A stretch of DNA of 64,000 bases from Pithys albifrons albifrons (lineage: Eukaryota; Chordata; Aves; Passeriformes; Thamnophilidae), in NCBI RefSeq assembly GCF_047495875.1, contig NC_092459.1, forward strand, positions 39,606,490-39,670,489, written 5' to 3'. The notes below the pieces were generated by a model. The model did no database searches. It saw nothing but the letters and a program-made list of their open reading frames with translations, and had not been told where the DNA came from. Position 1 is the stretch's first letter, and every line of letters begins with the position of its first letter. Both the position numbers and the translations under genes were made by a program. This document shows, in pieces, positions 24,311 through 38,230 of this stretch.

Positions 24311-27300
24311 ATAGAAGGGAGCTTTCACAGAAATCGAAATTTTACTGGGTGTTGGAACAGGTGATTAAGGTTAGCTTGTGCCTCTTAGTATGGGTTTCAC
24401 TGTAACAGTAATCTAACCTTGATACAGTCCCTTTCATCTACAGGATCCCAGAGTGTTATGCAAACCTAGCAAATTTGTATGAAAAACTGTATGGTGATCA
24501 CTTCATACATGCCTGGAGTGAAATGCAGCAGCTGTTCGACAGCATACAGTACTATTCCCAAACCCTTTAGAGAAGGCAGTGATGAATGTTAAAATATCAA
24601 AGACAGATTTTTTTTTAAACTGGGTGTATTAAAGTTATCTGCAAAAATCCTTTTTTGGCAGCTAAATCCCAGCAGGTGGGCCTGACTTTCATAGGTGAAA
24701 AGGGCTGGCATCTAACCTGAAATCCATAAGAGATGCAGGAAATCAGTATTTCAGAAAAAAACCTCAGGATCCTGGCATCCTGAAATTATGATCTCAACAC
24801 TGCTAATAACTTTTAACATGACATAATACTTTTCATAAGATAATTCAGATAACACATTCTGAAATTTTTAACCTTTGTGTAAATTTAACACTCATGCCTC
24901 TGTGGAATTCTTATTAACACTTGAAGCAACTTTGGCCCAGAAAATACAAGAGCAACAAAAATCCCCTTGGAACGTGGTTTCACATGGCTCCTACTTAAAG
25001 GGAAGAATGATAATGTGGGAAAAAAAAGTGTATTTTTCTCCCCAGATTGAATTACATTAGTGAATAATAACAAAATTTTGTGTGGTAGTTTGGTTTGATA
25101 TTGAAAAAAGCTAAACAGAGCAAGGAAATAAAAGTCCATGTTTATGACCTACCCTCCCTAGAGCCGATGTTTCCTCTGTTACCTTGTAAGACCCATGGCC
25201 ACAACTTGCAGAACAGATGTGTCTGTTCCCTGATCTTTCTGAGGGAGTTTAGGAACAGGTTATTTTCTCTCTACTGATGACCTCTCGCTTTGTATCATAG
25301 AGGAAGAGAAATTTTTCAGTTTATCATTTAGGCAGAGGAAGAAATTTGATCTGCTTTGTCTAGAGGCAGGACTTCTACCACAGTATTCCCTTTCAGTACA
25401 ACATTTTCTAAGTCTAACCTGCTTTTCCAAGACTCATTAAGAGTGCCTAGGCTAAGCATTTGGGAGTGTCATGTCAGACTCTGGTTTTGACTTCAGTCAT
25501 TTTTTTCTATTTAATTATTTCATCATAAACACCCACTCTCATTTCTGTTTCAGCAGAAGAAATTTCTCAGTTCAGCCTAAACCCAGGACAACTCTGGTTG
25601 CCTGACTAAAGGGAGAGCTGAACTCCCTCAGACACATGCCTAGAGGTACATCTTGGCAAAGGCCAGTCTGAGTTCCCCACCTGAGGATGGGAGGCCACGC
25701 ATGAAAGGATACAGCTCTGGTGTGCAGGGCGAGAAAGGGAATGTACTGGACTGCCAGGAGCTATTCATCCTAAAGTTTAGCTGTCTCTGCCTGACTAATG
25801 ATAACTAAGGGATAGAGTCTAATCTGAAATGTGCAGTGGTGTGTGTCTTGAAAAATACACTGCAATGAAGGAGTGCATTTATCAATATATTCTTTACCGT
25901 TCACCCTACATTTCATCTATGTCCCACTTACTTTGTGAAAAGATTTAACTAATAAAGATCTGAATATAATTAGTCTGGAATTAGTGAAATAGTTACAAAG
26001 CAGGGGACCAGTTAATGGCCTGGTTTACTGATTTATCTTCCTACAAAATCAATTTTGAGCACTTATTAACAAAATGTTCACTTGTAATCAGTAATAACTA
26101 GTGCCAGCAATATAGTAGTTGAAAGACTATTTTTCAGGTAAAAATAAGCTGTAAACATAATAAATACCGCACTCTGATGTAAATAAAATTTTCCCTTAAT
26201 AATTGATTAGTGGATAATGAGAGAAATATACCTTTCACATTAAATATTATGACTGACATAGCAGGTAAATTCACTTCTGTCAATATATCATATATCACTT
26301 AATTTTTCAGTCAGCCTCTTCAGAAAGAACTTTCTGCCTGCCAAAATAATTAATAATCCTCTTTGAAGCATTTTTGCACAGTATTTAACTGCAAAGGAAA
26401 GTATCAAAGTACCATTATGTGCATTTCTACATGTGTGTCTTGGTTTGACTTTTTGTAAAAATTCAGATGTACAACATTCATAGCACTGTAAAATATTTTG
26501 TTGTGAGCACACTTCAGCAAACATTTTGTCACCCAGAGATTCAACTGTAATTCTTGGGAAATATTAACACACAGGCTTTATTCTCAAGCCTGGGAGAGTA
26601 TCATCCTGACCTCTGTTTACTGCTATTTAACATAGAAAGTTTACTTTGAAGCATTCATTTAAGGAAGTGAGTTATTATTCCTTTGCTTGACCTTAGCCTA
26701 GGGTGTATATATCATGAGGTTCCATAAGACCATCATGTACAAGAAAATTGGTCTAGCAACAGATAAAGGCAGAATGAATCTTAAAATACTTTAAAAATAT
26801 AGGGAGAGGCATTAATGCCTATATGCTTATTAACTGTCTGCATAATAAGCATCTATACATGCTGAAAAAAGTATTTAAAACCTGCCATTTTATTTGTAGT
26901 TATCCTTTGTAAAAGTACCTTGCAATGAATCCTGTTGTTGAAGTTACCGTTATGTGAGCTATTGCTTATATTTATCACTGGGAAAACATTATTTTTAAAA
27001 GCATATGAAAAAAATAGTTTTCAAGCTGTTTCCTTAATGAACTGGAAATAGTAACCCTGTCAAATGTAATACAAAAATAGTGTTATAAGCCTATGGCATC
27101 TATTTATTACTTGAGAACAAAAGCCTTCATCCATTTCCTTTAGAGAATGACATTTTTGTAATTCGCTGCCCATTTCATTTGTTCTAAAAGGACTTCGTAG
27201 GTTGACAAATATCCCACAGAAATGGCTTCTGATGCTTGATAGGATAATGTGCAGCCCCTTAGGACAAGGGCAAAGGCAGCAAACTTATCATCCTTTAGTT

Positions 27301-27726
27301 TAGCTTAGTACGGGTCAGTAACAGCGCCAGGGGTGACAGAAGATGTTAAAGTGTGGGAAGCAAGAACTAAGAGCTGTAGGAGGGTAGTTTTTATAGTTTA
27401 TCCTTTCTTTCACCATGGCGCTGCAGAGACAGCTTGAATCACATTGTTGATTTGGTTCACTGCATGCCACACTAACTGCTCCAGTAGGAGGGAAAAAAAC
27501 ACTTACGGGTCATTTTCCCCAATAGTGGGTGACATTCAGCACTTATCCTATAGGAGGAGGAAACACGTTTAATATTTTAGCTTGAAGTTCATATTTTAAA
27601 GATGCATTATCACACTTGGAGGTCTGGTGTGCTAAATTTGCAGATTATTGTAGTGCTACCAATGTGAGGATTTTGGAGGAGAAAGTGTTCTGCATGTTTA
27701 ATTGTCCTCTATATTTTGTTCCATTT

Positions 27727-27763
27727 CCGCCCCTCCCCCTCCCCCCCCCTTCCCCCGCCCTCC
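27727..27763 (-). other. C-tract / minus-strand G-quadruplex motif
   Basis: A 37-bp stretch contains C-runs of 4, 5, 9, 5 and 3 separated by single or double T and G. The minus strand therefore carries at least four G3+ runs with very short loops and exceeds the usual quadruplex pattern. The plus strand could form an i-motif. It is the most GC-biased short stretch in the window and sits in AT-rich DNA. Confidence 0.7.
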
Positions 27764-28764
27764 ATGAACGCAGGGTAAAAATGAGCATTTGGGTCCTGTG
27801 GAGTGCACATTTTAAAAACAACAAACTAGACTTTAAAACTGTGATGATGGCTTTCATTCATCAAGGGCTGAAATACATTTTGGAAGTGTTATTTTAGAAA
27901 TGTGTTTAACAGAGTTAGGTCTTCCTCAGTGGTGGATGATTACTCCTCAGTCGCAGATCTTGTAAACTTTGTGCTGATCTAGCGAGACATTTCATGCAAA
28001 GATTTTCTGCTAAAGCCAATTGGAGTGACTGAACATAATGAGCAAAATCATGCCCTCTTTCTAAAACTTGCAGCTAGTTTCATACTAACTAGCCCAGTTA
28101 TCCCTGCAAAATATTTTTCCACTGTCAGGTTCCCTAGTTTGTACTCTATACATTGGAGTCATAAAAATCATACTTTTATTCACTGATTAAAAAAGGAGTT
28201 TTCAAAAAATGTGTCCAAATGCATTTATATTCATAAGAAAAATCTCATACTCCAGTAAATCGATTCTGATTGCATTGGATGACAATGTATGGAATTATAA
28301 AGTTCAGTGAATCTAAGTGGCTTGAGTTCAAAACAGATTTTTCTACTTTGGTTTGCAGACATTTGAAGAAAGCCAATCTCAGCCAGTTTACTCACCACGT
28401 CAAATATACTTTGCTTAACTGAAAAAAACAAAAAAGGAAAGATAATTGTAACTAACCCTAAATAAAATTTTATACATGGAAACCTTTGAAGCTTTTCTCT
28501 GGTTAAGGTTTTTCAATTTCCCGTAGAGATTTTTTCAGAAATAACTTGAACCCTTAAACCCTGGGCATTCATGTCATTTGAACCTTGGCAGGATGTAAAC
28601 TCCTAACAAAATATCTGGAGTTTTCCCTGGAGGGGTGGGACTTGAAGTGTTTTCAAAAAGTCTGTTCTGATTAACTGTACTTTGTAAGTGTACCAAAAGT
28701 ACCTGTGATAGTGAGATGTAGGTTTCTAAATCACAAACCCACTTCTGAAGATTTATTTTTCCTC

Positions 28765-28780
28765 TTTTTTTTTTTTTTTT
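28765..28780 (+). repeat. T16 homopolymer
   Basis: An uninterrupted run of 16 T follows a short pyrimidine lead. No retrotransposon body is recognisable on the minus-strand side, so I call only the homopolymer. Confidence 0.8.
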
Positions 28781-30419
28781 AATGGCTTTTTGCTGAAGGG
28801 ACGACGTTTTGATAACTCAGGCACTGGGGCGGAGAGGACCTGTTTTTTAATTTTTTTCACAGAAGTCCCACTGTTGTGACTGTTGTGGAACAAAATTCAG
28901 CTAACTCTTTAACTTATACATCCAAGCTTTAAACTACAGATTTGTGAATACTTTGTACAGTTGTAATAAACCCTTCATAAAAGCAACAAAACATTTTTAT
29001 ATTTCTACTGCAAGAAATAAATTTCTTCAAAAGGTCTGCCAGAAACCATTCTGTAAGTGCTACTCTCAAATACAGCTTGCCAATGCTCCTTGCCTGCACC
29101 AGACACACCCACTACATATTAATTACAGAAGCTGTCTTTGAGGCAAAAGCAGTTCTGGTTGAATCAGACCTGTTTTACAAAGAAAGTGGAATAATTTGTT
29201 GGTGTAATGTATGATCTGAATTAATGTATTTTTAAGAATTAAATTACCCTGATGTGAGAGCCCCTAAAGGGACTAATATAGTGGAGAAGGACTGAAAGTT
29301 TTGACATGGTTTAATGAGCTGTATGCTAACTCCACCTGAGTAATTAACAGGTTTGACAGCCCTTTTGAACAGTGATAGTCTCCGTAAGGATGTTTAATGC
29401 TCCAAGTATCAGCAGTGCAAAAGCCAAGAGAGAGGCAGATGTGACTAGGGATTTTTTTGTCAAAGGAGTTTTGACTACGTATTTTTTCACTTTATGAGTG
29501 ATTAAGGCTAATACTTTCAGAAGGAGTAGGTAATTTTTCAGTAGTTCTATTTTTGAGAGCTCGGTTGCACACTGCTTTCTCACAAGTTACAGAGATATCA
29601 GCTTCCTGTTCTTAAAAATGAAAATATGGATACAAAGTGGCCCCATCCAACACAACCATGTGCAAACACTCTTCTGTGAGTAAAAGATAAATGATTCTGT
29701 GGCAAGCAATTTCAATTCATGCTTTGTTATAATTGTTAATATGTGCTAACATCCATATCATCTTATAAATCATTCTTTTAGAATAAAAAGAAATTGTTTT
29801 GTACTCCAAAACAATGAGATGATAATATGATTAAATGCAGAGGCCTCAGCGCTATTAATTTTTTTTCTTTACGAAAGCAATACCCTAAAATGGCAGTGCA
29901 CAAATAATGTAGGGAGATTTCTAATGAATTCCAAACTTTGACAGACCATTAACAAATGACCAATGTCAAAGCCCAGGTCCGTCAAAATTGCCTATCTTCT
30001 AGGTAGTGTAGTCCTGACCAGTTCTTTATCTTGCCAATGAAAGGAGATGTGAAGAAAGGTGAAGCCTGTCAGTAGCATAGGATATAGAGATGAACACTGA
30101 GAAGTGCCTTTCATTTATTTTCTAGATTTTTTTCTCTTATTTTTCTCTCTTTTCTCTATTTTTTAATCTGAAATTCTTGATTAGTTGTATTCATATATCA
30201 TATAAATCATTACAAATTTATGGCTGAAAGTTTTGTGCTTTACAGATTTTACTCCTTACTATTCCTGTCTCTGGTTTAAGCAATCTCTGTGTAATTGATT
30301 TCTTCAGTAAAACAGATAACATTTGCTTAAAGCTCCTCTGATGGCTTTACAGCCTCTACATTAGCAACAGCACTTCCATTTCCACTGGCATTCTAGTAAA
30401 ATATAATTATTATATATCC

Positions 30420-30680
30420 ATCACAGACAAAAAGGCGCAAAAGTGAGCACGGAGAGTCAGTGTTACATTTTCCCTGAGTTCAGCATTGCCCAAGCATCAG
30501 ATTTTTCAGCTCTTACTGTGGTCACACTAAATGACTGCTAATGCCATCCCTCTCCCTGGGCCCTTGCCATGCAGTCTTCTATTCTCTGATTTAATATCAG
30601 AACTTATGATATTTGGGACTCAAATGTAAATAGGGCTTTAATTGCCTTGCAGGTAAATTGACTTATTTAAACTTCAGCAG
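30420..30680. promoter_or_regulatory. Weak candidate conserved noncoding element
   Basis: The sequence is balanced in composition, with AAAGGCGCAAAAG, GAGCACGGAG and repeated ATTTAAT/TTAATT words and no open frame. It reads like conserved noncoding DNA, but I can point to no decisive motif. Confidence 0.2.
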
Positions 30681-32514
30681 AAACTTTTCTCTAAACATAA
30701 ATAAATAAGAAAAACTGGATTTATTTTGTACAATATAAAATAATGACTTTTACATGTTCTACTTCAGATAATTAAAGCAAAACAAAATATAAACCCATCC
30801 CTCAGGACAAAATGTTTTTGCCTAGAAAGGACATAAGACAGATGCATGGAGGAACTTAACTGTAGCATAGAGAAGGCTCAAGGGACTGCAATGTGGCCTC
30901 TCTCCTCTTTTCTCCAGTGTTCTGTGGATTGCAATTAGGCATCAGAATACCAGACAGTGGATGTTTCCTACTGAGAAAGGAAAGGCTGCACACTAGAATT
31001 TTTAAATGATTTTATTGTTATATCCAAAGCAATCACTGTAGTTTTCTAAAATAATTAATTTAGCACATATGAAGAAATAATATTTCCAATTCCAAGAATA
31101 AGCAGACATGTGCGAGGGATTTCAATGACTGACAGGTCAGGTTGTAACAGAGAGTGTTCTAACTGTATTCTCTTTGCTTGCAATCCACTAGGTTTCAAAG
31201 AGGTAAAAAGTGGATTTATTCCCCCTCTCCTTTGGAAATCAGAAGCGGGAAGAAGAGGGAAAGCCTTCTTATCTGACCCTCTTTCTGACCCTAAACAATG
31301 AACATACTAGTAATGAGTGAAGGTCATTCTCATCAGCCACAGAATAAAAAGCTCTTGAAGAGTAATACTATTTCATCTGAACTGAATCAAGGAAAGGACA
31401 GAAATGCATACTCAACTTGGGTATGCTCCTTGTGGGTAAAAATGACTTTCTGACTTGGTGCCAGTGTCTTCAATACCTTACAAGATCTGCCTGCAGCTGA
31501 ATACCCAGGGGTGATCACATGAAGCAATTCTGCTGTATAGCCCATTTACCAGCATCTTGTCATGTTCCTGCTGCTGGGTGTCCCCAGCCTAGATTGTCCC
31601 ACACACACCCTGGCTCTGTGCACACAGGGCAGTACTGAAGGCAGGCAGAGGATAGGTGTTGTCTGTGTGTGCACATTATGCCCAAAGTAAATATTTGCAG
31701 CTCAGGGAGTATCCTGCAAAAACGCCTTCACTTCTCCCCTGCTCCTTTTCTTCATTTTTTTTTTCTTTCAATTTGAGCTTTTTCATCATCTATGTTTTAA
31801 AAGAGAGAAAACTGTGAGCTGAAAGCCCACAAAGTGATTATTTCTCAAATCCAGGATATCAGGGGAAAGTGAGGGTTCTAGGTAAGCTAAATAAATCAGA
31901 TATGCAGAATGTTAAAATAAAAAAATGGTGTGTTTCATATCGGTATGGCAAAAACAGAATGGAAAATCTACATCCCAGCTGAGTTCTGACTCTCATATGT
32001 GTCTTGTAGATGCACTTTAAGGAAGAGCTACATTCCATTTTCACAGATAAAATATGTCTGATAAAAATACTGGGAAAAGTCACTGGGTTGGGAAGCAAAA
32101 GATAGAACTGGTCCTGCACACAGTATTTTAGGGGGGTTTTCTTGCTTAATGGCTAATCTGTTGATTCACAAAACCACAGGTAAATATTTATGCTGGTCAA
32201 AACATTAATATTTACATTTTTAAATACTATTTTTTTCTTGTCTTTCACTGAAAGATGGCTGATGTCGTTTGGTGTGATGTAGTTTTATATTCCAAATAGC
32301 TTCTTAGGGCACTATTATAGTCTAGTTTGAAATTACATTACTGAAGGTACGGTTTTTTCCCTTCAGCTTTCAGAAGGTGCTAAAACTGTGATCCTCAGCT
32401 GTGAGGATCTCAAAGTCTCTTGCTCAGAATTAAGATTCATGGCAGTTTAGTGAGAGCAGGAAAGATCTCTGAGTGAGAGGCAGCTGATATTTTTCTCCCA
32501 CCATAAATACTGAT

Positions 32515-32650
32515 TTCAAAACTCTCATTTCAGAAGTGGGAAAACTGAAGCCCAAAGAGCTTAAGGGGAAAACTTAAAAGCACTTATTTGGCCTAGATTC
32601 AACAGTGTTAAACTAGCTTAGATACTCGGGCACCTAAATACCACCAGCTC
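32515..32650 (+). repeat. Possible ancient CR1/MIR-type relic
   Basis: GGGAAAACTGAAGCCCAAAG followed by AGCTTAAG resembles the 'gaaactgaggcacagagaggttaagtg' core of old vertebrate CR1/L3/MIR-type repeats. A nearby GGGCACCTAAATACC resembles the CR1 3' UTR word 'ggcacctaaat'. The copy is highly degenerate. Confidence 0.25.
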
Positions 32651-35379
32651 TCAAAGACTTTCATATTATGAGCTCCGAAAAATTAGAATATTCAGATTTG
32701 ATCATATTGCCCCTTTGGCAAGGAGTATTCAGGCTTCAAATATGTGAGGAGGAGAAGATGGCCAAGATCTGATCTGAATGCATCCATGTAACTAAAGATG
32801 CATTTTTAAACTGATTTAATTACATCAGTTAAAAAACTTGGCACATTCTCTTTTAACTCATCTTGCTTCTATTGATTTAGTAAGAAGCTGTAGTTTAGTC
32901 TGGAGCCTGCTGTTTGGTCTGGAACTTGCCTGACTTCTCCCTAATTTTTAATAGATTACCGAAATTATGTCTGCTGGACCACTGCAGGCACTGCCCAAGA
33001 ATCCAGGCAAGACTTTCCTCTGCTTCCTTCCCAATGTGCCTGAAACACAAGGAGTGCTGGACTTGCTGTGACTTTATTGTTATGTCAGAGGTCCTGAGGC
33101 AGCATCATGCAATGAAGTAGTTTGCTTTCTCTCCAGAACAGGAAAGAGAATAGAGAGCCTTTACTACAGATCTCACATATCAGACCCCTTTATTGCTGCT
33201 GCCAAAGCTGATCAAAATGTTTACCTATAAAAATAAAGGGTACATCTACTGCTTGGAGATCACCAGGCAGCACTACAGCGCAATACAGTTATTTTGGATG
33301 TCATCTGGTCCTTGTTTTGGTTTGGTCTTGTCATATGTCTTCATCTGACTTGTCTACCACTCACTCACACACATGCCTTAGCATTATCCAGAAACAGCAC
33401 CCCCAAACTGACAAAACACTGTAGCTGAGGGACCTACGGGATGAAAGCATAAACCCTGTCTAATCTCTGTCACAGATTTCTCATCCTTGCTCTGTATGTT
33501 TTAATGGATGTGAGAAGAAGTGTGAATACAAGTGATAGTTCTTAAGGATGTGTAAGAACCTTACTTATAGTGAAGATAAAAATGCAGTATCATGTCTGAA
33601 AGTAACCTGGCACTATGATTGCACACACTTTTTACATCGCTTAACCTAGCTTTATTCACTCTATTAAAAGACTCCCTAGGCTGGAACAATCAATGTATGC
33701 TTTAATCCACAGAGGTAATTTTGTAATGGATAACTGCTATCACATTTTTTTACTCTTATCCATAAATGGCTTGCACAAATCATAGCTGAGGAAAGACATT
33801 CTGTGTATGTTAACTTGCACCTGATTCTCACTGCTAAAGAAACACCTTACTAAAACTTGTGGAGCAAAGCTTTCTCACTGCCTCTGGCTCCCTGCACCAG
33901 CAAGGGCTGTCACTTTCCTGCTCAAAGATAGGGAAAGAGAGCAAAATAGACATGATAGCTTGTTTAAAGGGGACTTCAAATATGTCAAAGGTAATATTCT
34001 CCATTTTGGTGGAGCTTTCTTGATTTCAAACTACTATTTAAGTTCTGAGACTTCAGTGTTTAATTGCTGAATTCTTTCATAAGCCTACAATTGCTCCAGA
34101 AACAGATATTTAACCTCTCCCTCCTCACTGAAACAGTCAAGAACGTTCCTTTCTCATGATCAGTTTTATTGGTCTGTCCAAGAGACAAAAACATAGATAC
34201 TGACGTTAAAGTCTGCTTCTTCCATAGGGTCTCTAGGAAGTGAGCAGTTGCTGGTGGAGAATCAGTGCAGTAAATGAAAGTTCTTAAAGTCTGAACATTA
34301 TGTGGCTCATTTCCTTCTTGGAAATGCATCTGTTTTCATGACATACCTCAACTCGAAAGGAATCTCTTTGCCCTTCTCCACTACTTTTAAGGATAGAGTA
34401 ATTTCAGGTTTCTCTTATCTCTTTAATCTCTTTTCACCTTTACAGAATTTAAAATAGAAAGTGGAGACCTATTTGTTGTTATCATAGTTTAATTGATAGA
34501 ATAAATTATGTAGCAAAATCTTTAGGAAGAAATTTTATTTCTTTTGTGTTTTGATTTTTTTTTTTAGAAGGGAAAAAAATCTGATGCCTTTATTCTATTT
34601 AATTTATAAATTTAACAAGAATCTTTTTCTTTGTTTGGTATTTTCCTCAACAAGCTCTGAGAAATTCCTGTGGTACTAGAAACAGTTACTAATGTTGCCT
34701 TGTCCTCCCTTGTATCACAAGCCTTACTATCATCATTCACTCTCCTTCAAGTCCTCTTGCCTATTATATCATGTTTTTACAAAGCAAGGACTGACACATA
34801 ATATGGGATTTTTTGGGGTCTCACCAAATTTTTCTCTTAGTAGGAAAAGAATATTAATATTAAATAACAATAACAGAGGTCTGAAGTTTGGCAGTTCATC
34901 CACTTTTGAATTATCCCCATGGGGAGAGAAAAAAACCCCACAAACACATTTTTTGCTCTGTGTTGTTCAGAGAAGTTGAGGGAATGAGAATTGCTTTTTA
35001 GTGTCTCATAAATCCAAAATGGCTACAAGAATTTTGCTCAAACTTTTTAAAAAATCACTTTGGGAACAAGTCAAAGTATGCTTTTTAATAGTAACCGTGT
35101 AATTTACTGTAAAGAGGTTGACAACTGAATTGCAAAGTGGAATTAAATTTAAAAATGTGTTTGAGTGTGCTATCCTTCTCTGCAATGGCAGGAAATTTTT
35201 TCATAGCGTATGTCCAATCTTTCACTTAAAAAGGCAACTAGTGTCGAACCTGCTATTTTCTTGATGAATGAAAACAGTTTTCTGCTGTTGAACTGATAAT
35301 AGGCTTTTATTATACTAACATGAAGACATCTTCACCAAATCTATCAAGAATCCAGAATGTAAGTAGAGTATACAAGCTA

Positions 35380-35560
35380 TCTACTGGCACTTTTCCCGGG
35401 AAGCTGATTTATCTTTCCATCAACAAATAGCTACTGCTAGTGCTTAATCGGGCAATATTTGAGAAATGTCATTTTAATGGGGACACATTAGGTCAGTGTC
35501 AAGTGACTTAAGTCATGTTATAAGTATGCAATCCCACGCTGAGGTTCCCACTGATCACTA
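35380..35560. promoter_or_regulatory. Weak regulatory candidate with STAT-like palindrome
   Basis: TTCCCGGGAA (35393-35402) is a perfect 10-bp palindrome that fits the TTC-N4-GAA pattern bound by STAT-family factors, and it contains a CpG. Nearby are CTTAATCGGGC and GCAATCCCACGC. There is no coding signal. Binding in vivo is unknown. Confidence 0.2.
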
Positions 35561-37009
35561 AAAAAGTGAGATATTTCAACTCTGGTTTTTCAACATGGAA
35601 ATTAATATTTAAGTGTACCATGGATTAAGCCATGCAGTGCTGCCTCATTTGGCCCGCCCATACAGTTTCTATCTTCTGTTAAAACTGGGGAAAAAATGTC
35701 TTAAGTTCCATAACTGTAAAACAAAGATTAAATCATTAAGGCTGGTTAAAACTCATCTCTGAATCCACGTTAGAATTGATTAGAAAGTTTCCCAGTCAGG
35801 TTCTACATCTGAGGTAGGAGGTGATAGCAAATGACTAAGCACTGTTCTGCACCTATGATGGCCTCTTTGGGATTAGCTCTGCCTCATGAGCCTGGACTGC
35901 AGCATCAGTGCCCATTGCACTCCACAAGGTAGGTACCAGGGTCAGGTAGCTGTAACAGCCCGAACTGATCACATGGACATGGCTTCTAAGTAGAGGCTTT
36001 TACAGTTACTTTTTGTACAGAATGAAGGAAATGCAAATTGCCTCATACTAATTTACTTGAGATAAGAAAAACAGGAAATAAACCTCAAGGTTTTTTGATG
36101 AGCATTGGTAAGACAGTACTTCCCCTCAGAGAGGCAGAATTCATGCTATTGCAAACTACTCAAAGCCATATTCAACAGTACCACTTTAAGTCTTTCTGCA
36201 ACAGACTTTGTATTCCATGATGTATTACAGTTCTGGTTGACACTGAAGGGCCAGAGGTAAGGTTGCTATAAGCATCTTTCATGAATTTCTCTAAGACTAT
36301 GATTTCACAAAGAATGAAGATCTTTATCACAGCTATTTCCGCAAAGGCCAAGCTAATAAACTTAATCACACCATTGAAAACATTCAGGAAGTTGTTTATG
36401 CAGGGAGTTCGAATTAGGCACACAAAACTGTGACACTTAGATACTGCTTTTTAAAAGTAGATGAATGTTTTTTATTTGATAAAGAATACATATGATTAAA
36501 ATATACTAGTTGTTTGATTTTTTTAAACTTTAGATTAAGGCAGCAGTTTTCTGCAAAGATACCAAGAACAATAAATGTTATTAAATAATTATAAAAAATT
36601 TATGACATATATTATCTCAGTAGAGTATTTCATGCCTTGTGTTTTCTCTGCTTCTTATACTCTAAGGTGTACTTGTTAAGATAAATGAAGCCTAATTTTC
36701 TAAGTGTCTAGGCTAATGCCTCTGCTGTGTTTTCCATTGTGACAATAGAACTAGTAACTTCTACATAGGCATGTTGAATAAGCTGAAGTATAAACAAATA
36801 TGGTTATAATTTTAATGTGACTTTCCTGGATGAGAGGAGTTGGTTTCATAGCCTAGAGCTATGAAACAGGGTCTTTTCACACTGTTTTTAAGACTGCAGC
36901 TTATGTATTACTGCATTTCTTTGATTTCTAATTATTTTAATGCTTTTTTTTTAAATCCTGAGAGGAATGGAAGAGTTTGGGTTTTCTGATGTTTAACCAC
37001 CAACCTATC

Positions 37010-37805
37010 AGTTTCATTTTGATCTCTAGGAAAATCATGGATCAGGTTCTCCTTGAAAATGTATTTAAGCCCATGAAGACAGTGGCGACTGAGAAAAGCC
37101 TGCATGGACTTATCAAGTGTAAAATGGCTCTGGATTTCCTGATTGCCTTTTGAAATTAAATTACTAGGTCTGAGGATGATAGAAAAGTGTGGGGTTCTAT
37201 CTGTCTTCATTTTACAAAAGCTTTCACCACAGTATTCCACAGCATCCTTATATCCAAACTGGGACATTCTGGTCTAGAAGAATGAACTGTAAGGTGTATG
37301 AAAAGAAGTCTGTACTGATGGGCTACCAGTGCATATGTGGAATTCCTTAGGGGTCTTCCCAGGACTAGTCCTGTTTAAAGTCTTTATGAATGGCCTGGAG
37401 ACAGAATGACACAGACTGTGCTCTCTCATCAGGCCTGCAGACAGAAGAACACTGATATACAATCTGGTCTGCATGAGGGAAAGGTGCCTTTGAGCAGGCT
37501 CGTGAATTCATTAAGGGCACATCCAGGACAGCAGCACTGTGTGCAGTGCTACGTGCTGGGGGCTGGTGTGCTAGAAGGGAGGTTTTATGTGAAGGAGGCT
37601 TTGTGTGGATATATGGAATTTCTCTTGTCACGAGGATGATTGAGCAGTGGAGCAGGCTGCCTTGAGAAGTTGTGGAATCTCCGTCTTTGAAGCTTTTCAA
37701 GACTCAAAGAGATAAATTATTGACCATCCTTTTGACTGTGATTTGAGCAGTAGGGTTGGGAGATACTAGATTAGAATCTCACTGAATTGCATATTCATAT
37801 GGGTT
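37010..37805 (+). mobile_element. Old CR1 LINE relic, plus strand, internally deleted
   Basis: CR1 is a non-LTR retrotransposon that copies itself by target-primed reverse transcription. Recognisable pieces occur in order. A segment near 37030-37060 translates to a phrase like the CR1 start of the RT domain (Ile-Met-Asp-Gln-Val-Leu-Leu-Glu). The 'phe-thr-lys-ala-phe' motif-A region is near 37215-37262 and has lost its Asp. A decayed Pro-x-Gly-like stretch is near 37345-37400. The CR1 C-terminus plus 3' UTR (GAGCAGTGGAGCAGGCTGCC near 37641, then GTTGGGAGATACTAGATTAG near 37755) is about 500 bp closer to the RT part than in an intact element. Many stops and frameshifts show it is dead. Confidence 0.65.
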
Positions 37806-37819
37806 GCAGCCAACTCACT

Positions 37820-38230
37820 ATGAGTGTGTGTTGGGGACAGGGCTGGGCTGGCCCTGCAAGCACATGGTGGGCACTGTCAAGCGTACATGGATTGCAGCCA
37901 CATAGCCGCAGGAGTGCTGTCAGCCAAGGAAGGCCTTGCTGGTAAACCAGCATCACCACACCCCCTGGAGCCCCTGACTGGCTGTGGCACCATCACACTG
38001 AGTGGTCAGTGACCTGGATGTTCTGCCTGGGAGGTGTGGCCAAACTATAAATGAAGGAGCACAAGGCTCCACCATGTGAGCCAAAGAGCCTTGGTAGTAA
38101 CTATTTTTCTCTTTTCTCTCTTCTGCCTTCTCCCTTTCTTTCTCCCTTTACTCCAGTAATGTCACTTTTCTTCCTTTACTCTTTTCTTTCTCTTGTGGGC
38201 AACTTAAAACCAATGGATTGTACTTCACTA
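37820..38230 (+). mobile_element. Putative avian ERV solo LTR
   Basis: A GC-rich block with a sharp composition change starts near TGTGTTGGGGACAGGGCTGG (37826). It contains GGTGTGGCCAAACTATAAATG, in which ACTATAAATGAAGGAGC (38044-38060) acts as a TATA-like element. A polypyrimidine stretch (38100-38200) follows. This order resembles the U3-TATA-R layout of avian ERVL-type LTRs, as I recall the family. I could not define matching TSDs or an AATAAA, so the ends are approximate. It directly follows the CR1 3' end. Confidence 0.4.

Larger units (their letters stand above)
24310..36990. other. Noncoding stretch, no gene recognised
   Basis: No gene is supported on either strand. Items within it are the C-tract at 27.73 kb, a T16 run at 28.77 kb, weak regulatory candidates at 30.42-30.68 and 35.38-35.56 kb, and a possible repeat relic near 32.52-32.65 kb. 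A small inverted repeat (AGTTCAGC / GCTGAACT, 25569-25576 and 25617-25624) has a 40-bp spacer. Confidence 0.5.

Noticed and set aside
36932..37267. 111-codon minus-strand frame
   Set aside because: It is antisense to the old plus-strand CR1 relic, so it is a shadow.
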